Below, piece after piece: positions 35,160 through 45,444 of a DNA stretch of 54,693 nt; within the stretch, counting starts at the first letter, position 1; each line of letters opens with the position of its first letter. The notes under the pieces are model-generated. The model was not told where the DNA came from. It did not search any database and worked only from the letters and a program-made list of their open reading frames with translations. A program made the translations under genes and the position numbers. The stretch covers positions 1 through 54,693 of the forward strand of contig DYKD01000013.1 of assembly GCA_020722765.1 (NCBI GenBank), given 5' to 3'. Source of the DNA: Brevinema andersonii. Its GTDB lineage: Bacteria; Spirochaetota; DYKD01.

Positions 35160-36385
35160 CCGACAACCACCTTGCGAACAACTTTTTCAGTAACACCAAG
35201 ATCAACATAGAGTAAGCGTAGCACAACAAAATAGAGACCTGCTGGAAGCCGATTCCCATCGTTGTCCTGTCCGTGGAACGCGAACCTGTGGTTCGCGACG
35301 TCAGAGACGTCCTGTTCCGGGAGGAGGAACCTGATCCGTTTCCCTGACACATCGCAAAGCTCAGCAGCTGCGCGGCCGGGCCCGGCTGGCAGGAAAACAC
35401 ATTCAACTTCTTCCTCAACATTCCGTATCACATTTCTTGAAACAGTAAACTCGGTTTTTCTGGATTCATCAACCTGTAAAGGGATATTATTGCCGTTCAC
35501 TTTTCCTGGTGTACCGTGATGTTCCATCACTACAGTGGGTGGAGCAAAACATGACTGCCAATAATCACGCCAAGGCGAAAGTTTGTCCAAAGAACATCGC
35601 TCCAGACTGTGCCGTGTTTCCGCCCAGTCAGATGCATATTCCAAAGTATCCTCAACCTGATCATCCAGATAAACGAGCAAGTTGCATGAAGTATCCGGTT
35701 TCTGTAACAGACCATCCAAAACCAAACACCCGTTGCTATTCATATCCTGAAAAATTTTCCCCAATTCATCCTTGTTCAAAGCAACAACAAGGTATTGGTC
35801 AGGAGATAGAAGATACGGAAACGTGACCTTTCCAAGCAATGATACAGATGGAGACAGATATGTCTTGTTCTGCCTGATTTCTAATTTTGAAAGGTCAAGA
35901 GCTGTAGAAGAGGCGTTGAACAGTTCAATATAGGAAAGGTTTGAATAGGTAGCCTTAAACATAACCTCACTGATCAAAAGCCGCTCCTTGCATGCGATAG
36001 ATGTGTAATGACAAAAACCTTTCACATCAGGATCATCTTTCAAAACAGCGCTGATCTTATATGTTCCGCTTCCCCATGAAAAAACATAGAGGTTTGTACT
36101 TATCCCTGCTGAGACAGAAACATCATCAGGCAACGACATGTCCACAGTTGATCCATCCGGATTTTTTCCGCGCACCTGGAAAAGAAGATCCGGGCAGGAA
36201 AGAGTTACATCCCCGTAACAGGAATCATCCACGTTCCCATCCGCATCCAAAACTTTTACAGTCATCCCGATACGTTCTCCTGCATAAAAAACATTAGTCT
36301 TCAATTCAATGACAATGTTCGCTGCAAAAAGAATCCCTGGCATGAAACAGAACAGCATGACTGCAAAAAATTTTTTAGGATTCAT
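35153..36385 (-). CDS. Exported lamin-tail-domain protein with sorting-like C-terminus
   Basis: 410 residues; ATG 36385 overlaps the upstream stop by 4 nt. Signal peptide at 1-21 (FFAVMLFCFMPGILFAA). A beta-domain (~25-145) is followed by a lamin-tail domain (~147-310): RLLISEVMFKATYSNLSYIE, LFNASSTALDLS, LLSPDQYLVVALN, HSLERC and HGTPGKVN. The last ~85 residues resemble the FlgD-Ig/type IX sorting fold: ELCDVSGKRIRFL, NRLPAGLYFVVL, and the ending VRKVVVGW. LTD proteins bind or anchor at surfaces or DNA and are often joined to nucleases; no nuclease is present here. Confidence 0.75.
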   Translation of the reverse strand: MNPKKFFAVMLFCFMPGILFAANIVIELKTNVFYAGERIGMTVKVLDADGNVDDSCYGDVTLSCPDLLFQVRGKNPDGSTVDMSLPDDVSVSAGISTNLYVFSWGSGTYKISAVLKDDPDVKGFCHYTSIACKERLLISEVMFKATYSNLSYIELFNASSTALDLSKLEIRQNKTYLSPSVSLLGKVTFPYLLSPDQYLVVALNKDELGKIFQDMNSNGCLVLDGLLQKPDTSCNLLVYLDDQVEDTLEYASDWAETRHSLERCSLDKLSPWRDYWQSCFAPPTVVMEHHGTPGKVNGNNIPLQVDESRKTEFTVSRNVIRNVEEEVECVFLPAGPGRAAAELCDVSGKRIRFLLPEQDVSDVANHRFAFHGQDNDGNRLPAGLYFVVLRLLYVDLGVTEKVVRKVVVGW

Positions 36386-37719
36386 TCTGCCACCACTATC
36401 CGTTTGAGGGCTTTTACAGATTTTCCATCTTTTCCCTTTCCTTGAACCTTGATAAAACATATCCCAACAGGAACAGTCCTGTTATTATCTTTCAAAAAAT
36501 CCAACTCGCAGACAACTGGCATGCCTGGTGATAAAGTCAGGCTCTCCCCAAAAACATAAATCTCATTTCCATTTATTCCACACAAGGCAACCTTGACTGA
36601 TGATATCTCATTTTCCGCATCTATCCTGACTGTAAATCGCCCATCCTTTTTTCTGGCGATATCCGAAAACAGGGAAATTCCAATGTTGCCCTCTTTTTTT
36701 TCTGGTATTGAGATACTGTTTTCCGATCCTGGAGTCCCACCCTGCCTGGTTGCTGATGCCCAGTTCATTCTGTCGTTACCTGGAAGAAAAACAGAACGTC
36801 TTTCCAATGATACATTCTTGCTTCCACCCCACGAAGAATCATAACAGACAAGTGTTAGCAGTGTATCCTCCAGCCCGGTTCCTTTGCGTAGATAGAGAGT
36901 CCCTCCAGTATTGGGCATGTTGTAAGCATCTGACTTATTTCTTACTTCCACAAGCACAGTCTTTTCAAATCCTTCCTCACTGTTTTTTATTCCTTTTATG
37001 ACATCTGGATACAGTGTTGAAAAAACAGACAAATCCCTTACAACAAGAAGAAACCCGCCTGCTGCTAAAACTTTCTTGTTTTCAAACCAGGTAACAGTCG
37101 CATCATCAAGAAGACAACAATAGGAACGAGAGGTCGTTGAAACATCACTTACAACAATATCAATGCCTTCCAAAGAAACATCCTGACCCGAATGATTATA
37201 GATTTCAAACCATTCCTGGCTCCTGTCATGATCCGTACTATACATGATTTCATTGTAGAGAAATCCGTTTCCTTCTTTTTCCGGATCATACGTAAAATAT
37301 GAATAGGAGCAGTTGGCCGAACGTCCTGTAGGATCAACAATTTCTAAAATCGTATATTTCAAGGATGATAAAGATTTCAAAGTTGGATTTTCCAAGCTTC
37401 TTCCTTTCACAATATCCACAGATCCATCACTTACAACAGCATCCTTTTCAGGATATAGCTTCAATGTACCATACCAGTTTGTATCTACAGAAAATCCATC
37501 TACAATCTCAATCTGCAACGGGACTTCCCATCCACGTACTATAGTAGGCGAGGCGATAATCCTGACTTGCGGAGAAGCATCAGCTTGAATTATAATGGAA
37601 AGAAATAAATATAGAAAAGAACATGCACCCAGTAAAAAATGTATCTGCGAAATTCTGTCCTTATACACCCTAGACCCTGAAAAATTGATACTACAACCGT
37701 TGACCTTTATAAAACCCAA
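36382..37719 (-). CDS. Exported lamin-tail-domain protein
   Basis: Up to 445 residues. The frame has no early ATG; TTG 37719 is 6 nt after the previous stop and GTG 37668 starts directly before the signal peptide (FLLGACSFLYLFLSIIIQADA), so the true start is uncertain. A beta-domain precedes an LTD (~155-340): GFLYNEIMYSTDHDRSQEWF, EIYNHSGQDVSLEGIDI, GGFLLVVRD, VSLERRS and GGTPGSENS. The C-terminus (VALCGINGNEIYVF, VPVGICFIKVQ, LKRIVVAE) is similar to type IX-type sorting ends but lacks a clear YPNP. Confidence 0.72.
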   Translation of the reverse strand: MGFIKVNGCSINFSGSRVYKDRISQIHFLLGACSFLYLFLSIIIQADASPQVRIIASPTIVRGWEVPLQIEIVDGFSVDTNWYGTLKLYPEKDAVVSDGSVDIVKGRSLENPTLKSLSSLKYTILEIVDPTGRSANCSYSYFTYDPEKEGNGFLYNEIMYSTDHDRSQEWFEIYNHSGQDVSLEGIDIVVSDVSTTSRSYCCLLDDATVTWFENKKVLAAGGFLLVVRDLSVFSTLYPDVIKGIKNSEEGFEKTVLVEVRNKSDAYNMPNTGGTLYLRKGTGLEDTLLTLVCYDSSWGGSKNVSLERRSVFLPGNDRMNWASATRQGGTPGSENSISIPEKKEGNIGISLFSDIARKKDGRFTVRIDAENEISSVKVALCGINGNEIYVFGESLTLSPGMPVVCELDFLKDNNRTVPVGICFIKVQGKGKDGKSVKALKRIVVAE

Positions 37720-37725
37720 TACAAA

Positions 37726-38763
37726 CTATTTTGCCTCTTCATCCCTGTCAAATTTCCGGTCTATTTCATCCAATGTCTTTTCAATTTTCTTATCAGTAAT
37801 ATTCCTGATATATCTGGCAGCTTCCGGTTCTTCCCATTTGAAAGTGAATGTCAGTTTATGGACAAGCCCCATTTCTCCTGGCATACCTACACCATAATCC
37901 AGATAATAACGCTTGAAATGAAGTCCCAATCCTCCGTTCAAACCGCTTAAAAAACCAGCTTCTGCAGGCCATGTCCAGGAAAACCGTCCTGTCACATCAA
38001 GGATTTCACCTACATGATACCACATAGCCTCAAACCCTGCACCTGCCTGATAGCTCTTATCAACATTCCATCTGAAATCGGCTGAAGGTCTCAAATCTGA
38101 AATTCCAAATCGAGGAACACTGAACTCAATAAGCTTGTTGAATCCAAAAACAATAGACATAGGAAGAAGCCCACCATCCTTACCAGAGGAACCTATATTA
38201 TTCACAGACAGCACCGATGTGAATCCTTTCCATATCAGATCCTTATAATGGGTGGATAGATCAACAGCAAAACCGGAAAAGTAATGGTCTTCAGTCAAAA
38301 CCTGTGAAAAATATTTCACATTGATACCATAAGCGAATAACCCGAAAAACGCGCTTCCAAAAGAGACGCCATACAACGATTCTTGAGGTTTGAACAGGTT
38401 GTCAGGTTGTGAAGTGTCATCATTCCTGAACTCCACTTCACCATAATTTAGAAGCGCCACAGTGAACCCGAACGTTCCAAACGGCATTGGATAGGCCACG
38501 GACAAAGATCCTGCGAAAGTATCGGAAAAAAACATATTGCCACTTCCACAAATTTCAAGTCCTTTTATGGCGGACAACCTTGAAGGAACAGTCAAGCATG
38601 CGTTCACATCATCAACAACAGACGTTGATGAGCCGTTCAATGCATAAGTTCTTGCATTGAAATGTGTTGCAATGACCTCAAATCCGCTGTTTCCTGTCAC
38701 TGCATAAGAATCGATCCTCAGAAATAAGAGAAACAGGATAATAAATGAAAAAAAACGCCTCAT
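37726..38763 (-). CDS. PorV/UPF0164-like outer-membrane barrel protein
   Basis: 345 residues from ATG 38763, 10 nt after the preceding stop. Signal peptide at 1-21 (FFSFIILFLLFLRIDSYA). The rest is beta-barrel like: ATHFNARTYALNGSSTSVVDD with NACLTVPSRLSAIKG is the PorV/UPF0164 early motif in modified form, then repeated amphipathic strands (GTFGFTVALLNYGEVEF, YGINVKYFSQV). The last ~40 residues are a charged helix (NITDKKIEKTLDEIDRKFDR), probably periplasmic. PorV proteins shuttle C-terminal-domain cargo in type IX secretion; UPF0164 members are spirochaete outer-membrane proteins. Confidence 0.72.
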   Translation of the reverse strand: MRRFFSFIILFLLFLRIDSYAVTGNSGFEVIATHFNARTYALNGSSTSVVDDVNACLTVPSRLSAIKGLEICGSGNMFFSDTFAGSLSVAYPMPFGTFGFTVALLNYGEVEFRNDDTSQPDNLFKPQESLYGVSFGSAFFGLFAYGINVKYFSQVLTEDHYFSGFAVDLSTHYKDLIWKGFTSVLSVNNIGSSGKDGGLLPMSIVFGFNKLIEFSVPRFGISDLRPSADFRWNVDKSYQAGAGFEAMWYHVGEILDVTGRFSWTWPAEAGFLSGLNGGLGLHFKRYYLDYGVGMPGEMGLVHKLTFTFKWEEPEAARYIRNITDKKIEKTLDEIDRKFDRDEEAK

Positions 38764-38773
38764 GCCTTGATCA

Positions 38774-41224
38774 CTACCTTTTTCCAAGATATACAAGTTT
38801 CTTGAAAACCTTGTTTTTTCCATCCCTGATTACGATGTAATAGACACCAGGGCTCATCTCTTCTGGCAAAGGAATGTTTTTTTCCTGAGTCTCTATCATT
38901 TTCTTCCCTTTCAAAGTATATATGATGAAAGACGTTGTATCCGTAAAATTATTGAACCTCAGCATATCTCCACTTCGTGCAGGATTGGGATAGAAATAGA
39001 CATGCGCATTATTAGTTACATCAACCAAAGTCACTTCAAGAAAGGATGAAGTAGCTGACTTATTGCTGAAAGCATCCATAGCTTTGATCCGAAGGTAATG
39101 TGTCCCTGCTGGTAAAGAAAAGGAAGTGTTCGTCTGGAAAGTTGAAAAGAAAGGTTGTTTCGCGTCCAGATCAAGAAGATTGTCAGAAACATAGATCTCA
39201 TAAGAGATCGGAGTGCTGTTTTCAGAATCTGTAGCTTTTTCCCATTGCATGTGGACAACTTTCTGGTTTATATAATACGAAGCGCTGTCAGCATCAAAAC
39301 TTGGCGCATTCGTATCACTCTTTGTCATTACTGACAAAACACTTTTATTCGTACTGTACTGGCCTGCCTTATCTTTGACATTCAACCGAAAATGGTTGAT
39401 ATGTCCTGCCCTCACAGGGAAGACAAGAACGCTTCTAGCTGAATTTGTTGGAATCACAAATCGATTGGTCATCTTCGCTTTGTTCGTACCATGAAAAACG
39501 ACAAAAGAATCAAAGTCCCGAATAAAAGGATATGATGTCCAGATAAAATTCACAGAAGACGCATTTGTCGTAGTCACTGCAAAACCCGTAGGAGGCAACG
39601 GTCTGGAATTCGTAATCTTCAACATATCACTTGTCTGAATTGATGTAGGGGCCTTTCCTGTTCCTGTCCCTGTTATATTGCTCTCGGTGATACCAAATTC
39701 GACATTCACTGAATTGGAAAAATCCATGCGTGTAACAAGAGTAACAATATAATTTGTTTCAGGCTGTACGGAAGAGATGTCAACATTTGAAGCAGTCGAC
39801 TTCCAGATGTTCGGACGTACCTTCGTAAAAAAGCCAAGGAACTGGTCTATAGATGAAATGTTTGCGAGTGAAGAATCTTTTTTTCTGAACAATCCTATCT
39901 GGAAAACAGAAGAATCCTGAAGAGCGCCCCTGTTTGTAATGTAAAAATCGCTCATTTTGATGGGTGTTTTAGTGCTTTTCAGTCCAAAAGAGAACAGGAT
40001 GTTTGTCATTCCTGTTTCGTTTGTTCTTGAGCCTATGAAATTCCTTGAAAATAGAAGCTGGTCCTGCTCTTTAACGACAGTCTGGACATTCGCATTTGTC
40101 AAACCAGCAAGAGGGCCTTTATCCCAACTTGAAATACGGATACCACAAGCAGGCAAAACAGTTCTAAAAAAGTTTCCTACAGCAGAAGACATTGTCCTGT
40201 TCATGCAGATCAAAACGTCGGAGTTGTTTGTAACACTCAAACTGTCATTGGTCCATAATGAAGAAGCGTCATATCGCAAATAATCCAAGAAAATATCATC
40301 AGAATCATATACTCCCTTAGTTCCAAAATCATTGAAAACCATGATGTTGGAAACTTCAGAAAACTGCATTGTTCCACAATTGCTGATCTTCAGTCCAATA
40401 AGCCGATTAGAAACCACATTTTCATTGAAGTGAAAAGAGAAAACAGGGATGTTGGTCATTATCCCTGTGATATCAACAGCACCCACATCTGTTTTGACAA
40501 TCTGTATATCAACAGGCTGCACTGCAGGAGGATTAATGACAGAACTGTTCCGAGGTCTGACTGGTTTGATTGTCACAAAATCAAAATAATTGTTGTCACT
40601 GTCAAAAGCAGACCCGCGATTCGTATCAATCCCATTAGTAATGCTTAAGGGTGTTGAAAACGCATCCGCTTTCCTAATGATACTCCCACCAGAAACAGGA
40701 TTAGGTGATGGCTTTTTTCCTTCATATATATTTGCATTTGACAATCCTACAAAATCGACAAGAGAAGATTCATATTTTGGCGTATTCTCTTTTGTAAGAA
40801 AAATCTTATTACCAACTGAAAAAGTCATGCGTGATGACAAAACAACTGCATCAGCATTAGTTTTTAATGAAGAAGAAGCATCCTCATTAACAATCAGATA
40901 ATACCCATTTGCAGGGATAATAAGATTAGCTGGCATTACACTGCCAGTAAAATGAGATTGGTTATTCAAAGAGCATAGTAGATTCGTACCAATTCCAGAT
41001 GCAGTAGCCCTGTATATTCGGAAATCTTCCAGATTCAAATCAACAGCAATACTGGTCGGATTATAAAGTTCTACAAACTCATCGTCCGATCCACCACCAA
41101 AAGCATTCTCCAAACATATCTGGCTTATGACAAGATGATTTGTCTGGACCTGTGCTGAAAGGAAAGTCATCCCTGAAAAAATGAATAATATGATATAAAT
41201 GCAGTACTGTTTCCAGACTCTCAT
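38774..41224 (-). CDS. Large exported LTD/fibronectin-type protein with type-A sorting domain
   Basis: 816 residues, AAAGGT before the ATG, first gene of the operon. Signal peptide at 1-24. An N-terminal lamin-tail domain (~28-215) reads LVISQICLENAFGGGSDDEF, VELYNPTSIAVDLN and ANGYYLIVNED. A long middle of beta-sandwich repeats follows, including two fibronectin-III-like modules (~540-725; PPTGFAVTTTNASSVNFIW, SYEIYVSDNLLDL). The final ~75 residues are a textbook type IX secretion type-A sorting domain: VYFYPNPARSGDMLRF, SFIIYTLKGKKM, EEMSPGVYYIVI, FKKLVYLGKR. It should be exposed on the surface after cleavage or anchoring. Confidence 0.82.
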   Translation of the reverse strand: MRVWKQYCIYIILFIFSGMTFLSAQVQTNHLVISQICLENAFGGGSDDEFVELYNPTSIAVDLNLEDFRIYRATASGIGTNLLCSLNNQSHFTGSVMPANLIIPANGYYLIVNEDASSSLKTNADAVVLSSRMTFSVGNKIFLTKENTPKYESSLVDFVGLSNANIYEGKKPSPNPVSGGSIIRKADAFSTPLSITNGIDTNRGSAFDSDNNYFDFVTIKPVRPRNSSVINPPAVQPVDIQIVKTDVGAVDITGIMTNIPVFSFHFNENVVSNRLIGLKISNCGTMQFSEVSNIMVFNDFGTKGVYDSDDIFLDYLRYDASSLWTNDSLSVTNNSDVLICMNRTMSSAVGNFFRTVLPACGIRISSWDKGPLAGLTNANVQTVVKEQDQLLFSRNFIGSRTNETGMTNILFSFGLKSTKTPIKMSDFYITNRGALQDSSVFQIGLFRKKDSSLANISSIDQFLGFFTKVRPNIWKSTASNVDISSVQPETNYIVTLVTRMDFSNSVNVEFGITESNITGTGTGKAPTSIQTSDMLKITNSRPLPPTGFAVTTTNASSVNFIWTSYPFIRDFDSFVVFHGTNKAKMTNRFVIPTNSARSVLVFPVRAGHINHFRLNVKDKAGQYSTNKSVLSVMTKSDTNAPSFDADSASYYINQKVVHMQWEKATDSENSTPISYEIYVSDNLLDLDAKQPFFSTFQTNTSFSLPAGTHYLRIKAMDAFSNKSATSSFLEVTLVDVTNNAHVYFYPNPARSGDMLRFNNFTDTTSFIIYTLKGKKMIETQEKNIPLPEEMSPGVYYIVIRDGKNKVFKKLVYLGKR

Positions 41225-41361
41225 CTTTTACCTTTGCTGTTTATAAAGTGCTCCCAAAAAGACATATCCCTTCTGGGTGGGGGTGCACGGCACATCCCCT
41301 ATCTGTTAAACCCTATCAAAATAATCAATCTATAAGAAGAAGCAATATAACAGAACATCCC

Positions 41362-41388
41362 CATCATTTCAAATTTTTTGAAATGATG
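41362..41388. other. Perfect 12-bp hairpin in the operon-tRNA spacer
   Basis: CATCATTTCAAA, loop TTT, TTTGAAATGATG. It lies between the divergent LTD operon and the tRNA pair and has no T-run, so a regulatory dyad is more likely than a terminator. The rest of 41225-41525 shows no gene. Confidence 0.55.
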
Positions 41389-41525
41389 AATCAGATAAAA
41401 CTCAATTGCCATAAATCAAAACCCAAAAAGACACGGGACATAATATCTATAAATGGAAACGGCAGGAGAAGCTGGGACAAATGAAAAAGAGATTGAGATT
41501 TGGCACTGTTAATAATTAGTAAAAC

Positions 41526-41553
41526 TTGACATTCCACGAATTTTTACTATATT
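41526..41553 (+). promoter_or_regulatory. Promoter of the tRNA-Met pair
   Basis: TTGACA (41526-41531), 16-bp spacer, TATATT (41548-41553), about 14 nt before the first tRNA. Confidence 0.75.
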
Positions 41554-41567
41554 AGATACCCTATGAT

Positions 41568-41640
<73 letters not shown>

Positions 41641-41644
41641 ACAG

Positions 41645-41718
41645 GGCGGAGTAGCTCAGTTGGTTAGAGCACACGGCTCATATCCGTGGTGTCGGGGGTT
41701 CGATTCCCTCCTCCGCTA
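41645..41718 (+). tRNA. Elongator tRNA-Met (anticodon CAT)
   Basis: 74 nt. Acceptor GGCGGAG pairs with CTCCGCT (G1-T72 wobble), anticodon arm CACGG CTCATAT CCGTG, T-loop TTCGATT. The body matches elongator Met rather than lysidine-Ile tRNA. It is 4 nt after tRNA-fMet and shares its promoter. Confidence 0.88.
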
Positions 41719-41725
41719 ATTGTAG

Positions 41726-43129
<1,404 letters not shown>

Positions 43130-43138
43130 GAACATCAC

Positions 43139-43180
43139 CAGCAGGGGATTTGGGTTTCCAGATCTCCTGCTGATCTTTTT
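43139..43180 (+). terminator. Intrinsic terminator after eno
   Basis: CAGCAGGGGAT pairs with ATCTCCTGCTG (11 bp, one G-T), followed by ATCTTTTT, 10 nt past the eno stop. Confidence 0.85.
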
Positions 43181-43204
43181 AACTTTCTCTTTCTTTTCCT
43201 AAAA

Positions 43205-43663
43205 ATGAAAATTCCTTCTCCTGACAGATATCAGACACTTTTGCTGACTGTCATTTTCAGCGCCATCCTCTACATTCTTCTCATTGGAAACAACAGCCTG
43301 GTTTCACGATGCAACATCCAGAACAAGATTAAAAACACTGTAACAGACATCAACAGGATAAAGGAAGAAAACCGCATCCTCTCAGAAGAGATTGAACGTC
43401 TGAAAAACGATGATGAATATCTGGCATCCATAGCCCACAGACTGGGGTACATCCGCCAAAACGAGAAAGTTTACAGGTTCATCACATACAAGTCGAATGC
43501 TGGTACAGAAATAGCCCCAAAGCCATCGCCTTTTTTCACGTTTCTTGACACAAACTCAAAATTCATCATCATAAGCTCAATTCTTCTCACGTTTCTTTTT
43601 ATCATTTTTCTGGTATACAACCATCTACGAAGAAAAAAACCGGTAAAAATTGACAAGCCTTAG
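43205..43663 (+). CDS. FtsB/DivIC-like septum formation initiator protein
   Basis: 152 residues. One membrane helix (residues ~11-28, LLLTVIFSAILYILLIG) is followed by a short coiled coil (~40-70, INRIKEENRILSEEIERLKN) and the FtsB-type ending IAHRLGYIRQNEKVYRF. These are the features of FtsB/DivIC, a bitopic division protein that binds FtsL and FtsQ. A second hydrophobic helix near residues 116-138 is extra and would return the chain to the cytoplasm. There is no ribosome site before the ATG. Confidence 0.75.
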   Translation: MKIPSPDRYQTLLLTVIFSAILYILLIGNNSLVSRCNIQNKIKNTVTDINRIKEENRILSEEIERLKNDDEYLASIAHRLGYIRQNEKVYRFITYKSNAGTEIAPKPSPFFTFLDTNSKFIIISSILLTFLFIIFLVYNHLRRKKPVKIDKP

Positions 43664-43752
43664 AAAATGAGCTATTTTTAGATGACTTGAAATGGAAACA
43701 AATATGAAGATAAGGGTGATGTATTGTCAATCAACACTTAAGGAGATAATAC

Positions 43753-44577
43753 ATGCAAAAGATCCTTGCCATTGACGATAGCACCTCGCTTGTAAGTCCG
43801 TGGAAAGCCGATGTAGGAGCCATGTTCAAGCTTATCAATTGCGTGGGCTGGTTCGAAGCGCAAGCACGCTTACGGGAAAACCCAGATATCAAGATGATCC
43901 TCATAAACATGAGTATGGCGCACATAAACGGTCCTGACGCAGTGATGAAGATTCGGCAGAAGAATGATTCCATTCCTATCATCCTGCTGGCAAAAACCGA
44001 AGACTTTAAAATGGTTGAAAGCATGAGATCCTACAACATACAGGAGACTGAAAACATTCCTGTTGATGTGAATACTCTAATGACAAAAATAAGGAAATAT
44101 GCCACGCCAGAAATTCCAGCAACTGAAAACAACAATAACCCTCAACGACAAGAATCATCATACCAAAGGCAACAGTTAAACGAAGATGACGTCAAAGGCA
44201 AATATTATGCAGCTCAAAGCCTCATGGCAAACAATGACTATCAGGGAGCCATCAATGTCTATGCTGAAATCATCAATGAAAAAAAGCTAAAAGACATATA
44301 CCTGAAATACCAGGAAGAAGCGATGTTCCAGACCGGCCGCTGTTACGTAAAAATGGATGACTTCAACAAGGCCGTGGAAGCCTTCAAGACCTTTGTGACC
44401 CGTGCTCCCAAAAACATGTTGATACGGCAGGCTATCCTTCACATAGGACAGGCCTATGAAAGCATGAAAGACACTGCAAAAGCCATCAACTATTATGCGA
44501 AGGTAATATCCCTTTCAAGCACGGACTCCCTTGCAGTACAAGCAAGAAAACAGATTGCAAAACTTCAAGAAAAATAG
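43753..44577 (+). CDS. Degenerate receiver domain fused to TPR repeats
   Basis: 274 residues, AAGGAG 8 nt before the ATG. Residues 1-118 have the response-regulator fold (KILAIDDSTSLV, IPIILLAKTED), but the phosphoacceptor position reads ILINMSM with asparagine in place of aspartate, and the conserved Thr and Lys are also missing. It therefore cannot be phosphorylated in the normal way. Residues ~150-270 are three TPR-like repeats (AAQSLMANNDYQGAINVYAE, GRCYVKMDDFNKAVEAFKTF, IGQAYESMKDTAKAINYYAK). It probably acts as a protein-binding adaptor. It lies 19 nt before the desulfoferrodoxin gene. Confidence 0.82.
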   Translation: MQKILAIDDSTSLVSPWKADVGAMFKLINCVGWFEAQARLRENPDIKMILINMSMAHINGPDAVMKIRQKNDSIPIILLAKTEDFKMVESMRSYNIQETENIPVDVNTLMTKIRKYATPEIPATENNNNPQRQESSYQRQQLNEDDVKGKYYAAQSLMANNDYQGAINVYAEIINEKKLKDIYLKYQEEAMFQTGRCYVKMDDFNKAVEAFKTFVTRAPKNMLIRQAILHIGQAYESMKDTAKAINYYAKVISLSSTDSLAVQARKQIAKLQEK

Positions 44578-44596
44578 AAAAAACAAGGAGACAAAA

Positions 44597-44977
44597 ATGA
44601 CAAAAAGAATGCAGATTTACAAATGTGAAAAATGTGGCAACGTGGTCGAAATGATGCACGCAGCAGCAGGAGAGCTTGTCTGCTGTAATGAACCAATGAA
44701 GTTACTGGAAGAAAAGACCGCTGATTTCAAAAATGAAAAGCATGTTCCTATCTTTGGTGAAGCCAAGGAAGGCGTGAAAGTCATTGTCGGTTCAACACCT
44801 CACCCCATGGCAGAAGACCATTATATCGAATGGATTGAAGTCATTAACGGTGATTATGTAAACAGAAAATATCTGAAACCAGGTGATAAGCCTGAAGCTG
44901 AATTCTATGTTTCCAAAAAGCCAGGACTTATAATCAGGGAATATTGCAACAAGCACGGACTTTGGAAAGGCGAATGA
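44597..44977 (+). CDS. dfx: Class II desulfoferrodoxin (superoxide reductase)
   Basis: 126 residues; ATG 44597 with AAGGAG. It reduces superoxide to hydrogen peroxide without forming oxygen, typical of anaerobes. Centre I is complete (Cys10, Cys13, Cys29, Cys30, rubredoxin-like iron) and centre II is complete (Glu47-Lys48-His49, His69, His75, Cys117, His120). Electrons usually come from rubredoxin and an NADH:rubredoxin reductase; the FAD oxidoreductase at 25678 is a candidate. It follows the receiver-TPR gene closely. Confidence 0.96.
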   Translation: MTKRMQIYKCEKCGNVVEMMHAAAGELVCCNEPMKLLEEKTADFKNEKHVPIFGEAKEGVKVIVGSTPHPMAEDHYIEWIEVINGDYVNRKYLKPGDKPEAEFYVSKKPGLIIREYCNKHGLWKGE

Positions 44978-45121
44978 GCATAAGCATCACGTAAAGTCTT
45001 GACCTTGGTTTCATCCATTCTGAAGGATTCGTTCGTTATCGTCAATCTCCATTGATCATTGGCATATAGACCGGAGAAGAAATTCTCCGCCATAAAAAGA
45101 AGATTCATCATCCCCTCGACA
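44978..45121 (-). pseudogene. Possible HEPN-like gene remnant
   Basis: The minus strand just beyond dfx reads MNLLFMAENFFSGLYANDQW then RLTITNESFRMDETKVKTLR and DAYAHS. The ending R-D-A-Y-A-H fits the R-x4-H pattern of HEPN RNases. There is a stop just upstream of it and no ribosome site, so it would be a fragment. The remaining gap 45122-45444 holds only the abiE promoter and operator. Low certainty. Confidence 0.25.
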
Positions 45122-45363
45122 ACCGGACTTCAGACGGTAATGTTATTTCGCATGTCTGTTTTTCAAATATAATCATTCTTTTTGTTTAAGCCCAGAACCT
45201 TTAAATTTTTTAACAATACCTTGCTAAAGAGCTTATTTGCTTTCGGGTAGTCCTGATCGTCATATTAGCCACCTGTTGTTATAAAGGGAATATAACTCCA
45301 AAACGGTTTTATGTAGAACTAAAAACAATCAATGAAGATCTTTTGCCAGACACCTTTTTATCC

Positions 45364-45392
45364 TTGATTTATTCAAAATAATATGTTATATT
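45364..45392 (+). promoter_or_regulatory. abiE promoter
   Basis: TTGATT (45364-45369), 17-bp spacer, TATATT (45387-45392), start near 45399. The left arm of the operator overlaps the -10 box and the start point. Confidence 0.7.
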
Positions 45393-45431
45393 TACATAGT
45401 AAGTCTAAAATATATGGACTTACTATGTAAA
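45391..45431. promoter_or_regulatory. AbiEi operator: perfect 15-bp inverted repeat
   Basis: TTTACATAGTAAGTC (45391-45405) and GACTTACTATGTAAA (45417-45431) are exact inverted copies 11 bp apart, just before abiEi. Known AbiEi antitoxins repress their own promoter by binding inverted repeats, so this is the likely operator. Confidence 0.8.
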
Positions 45432-45444
45432 CATTGTTGAATGG

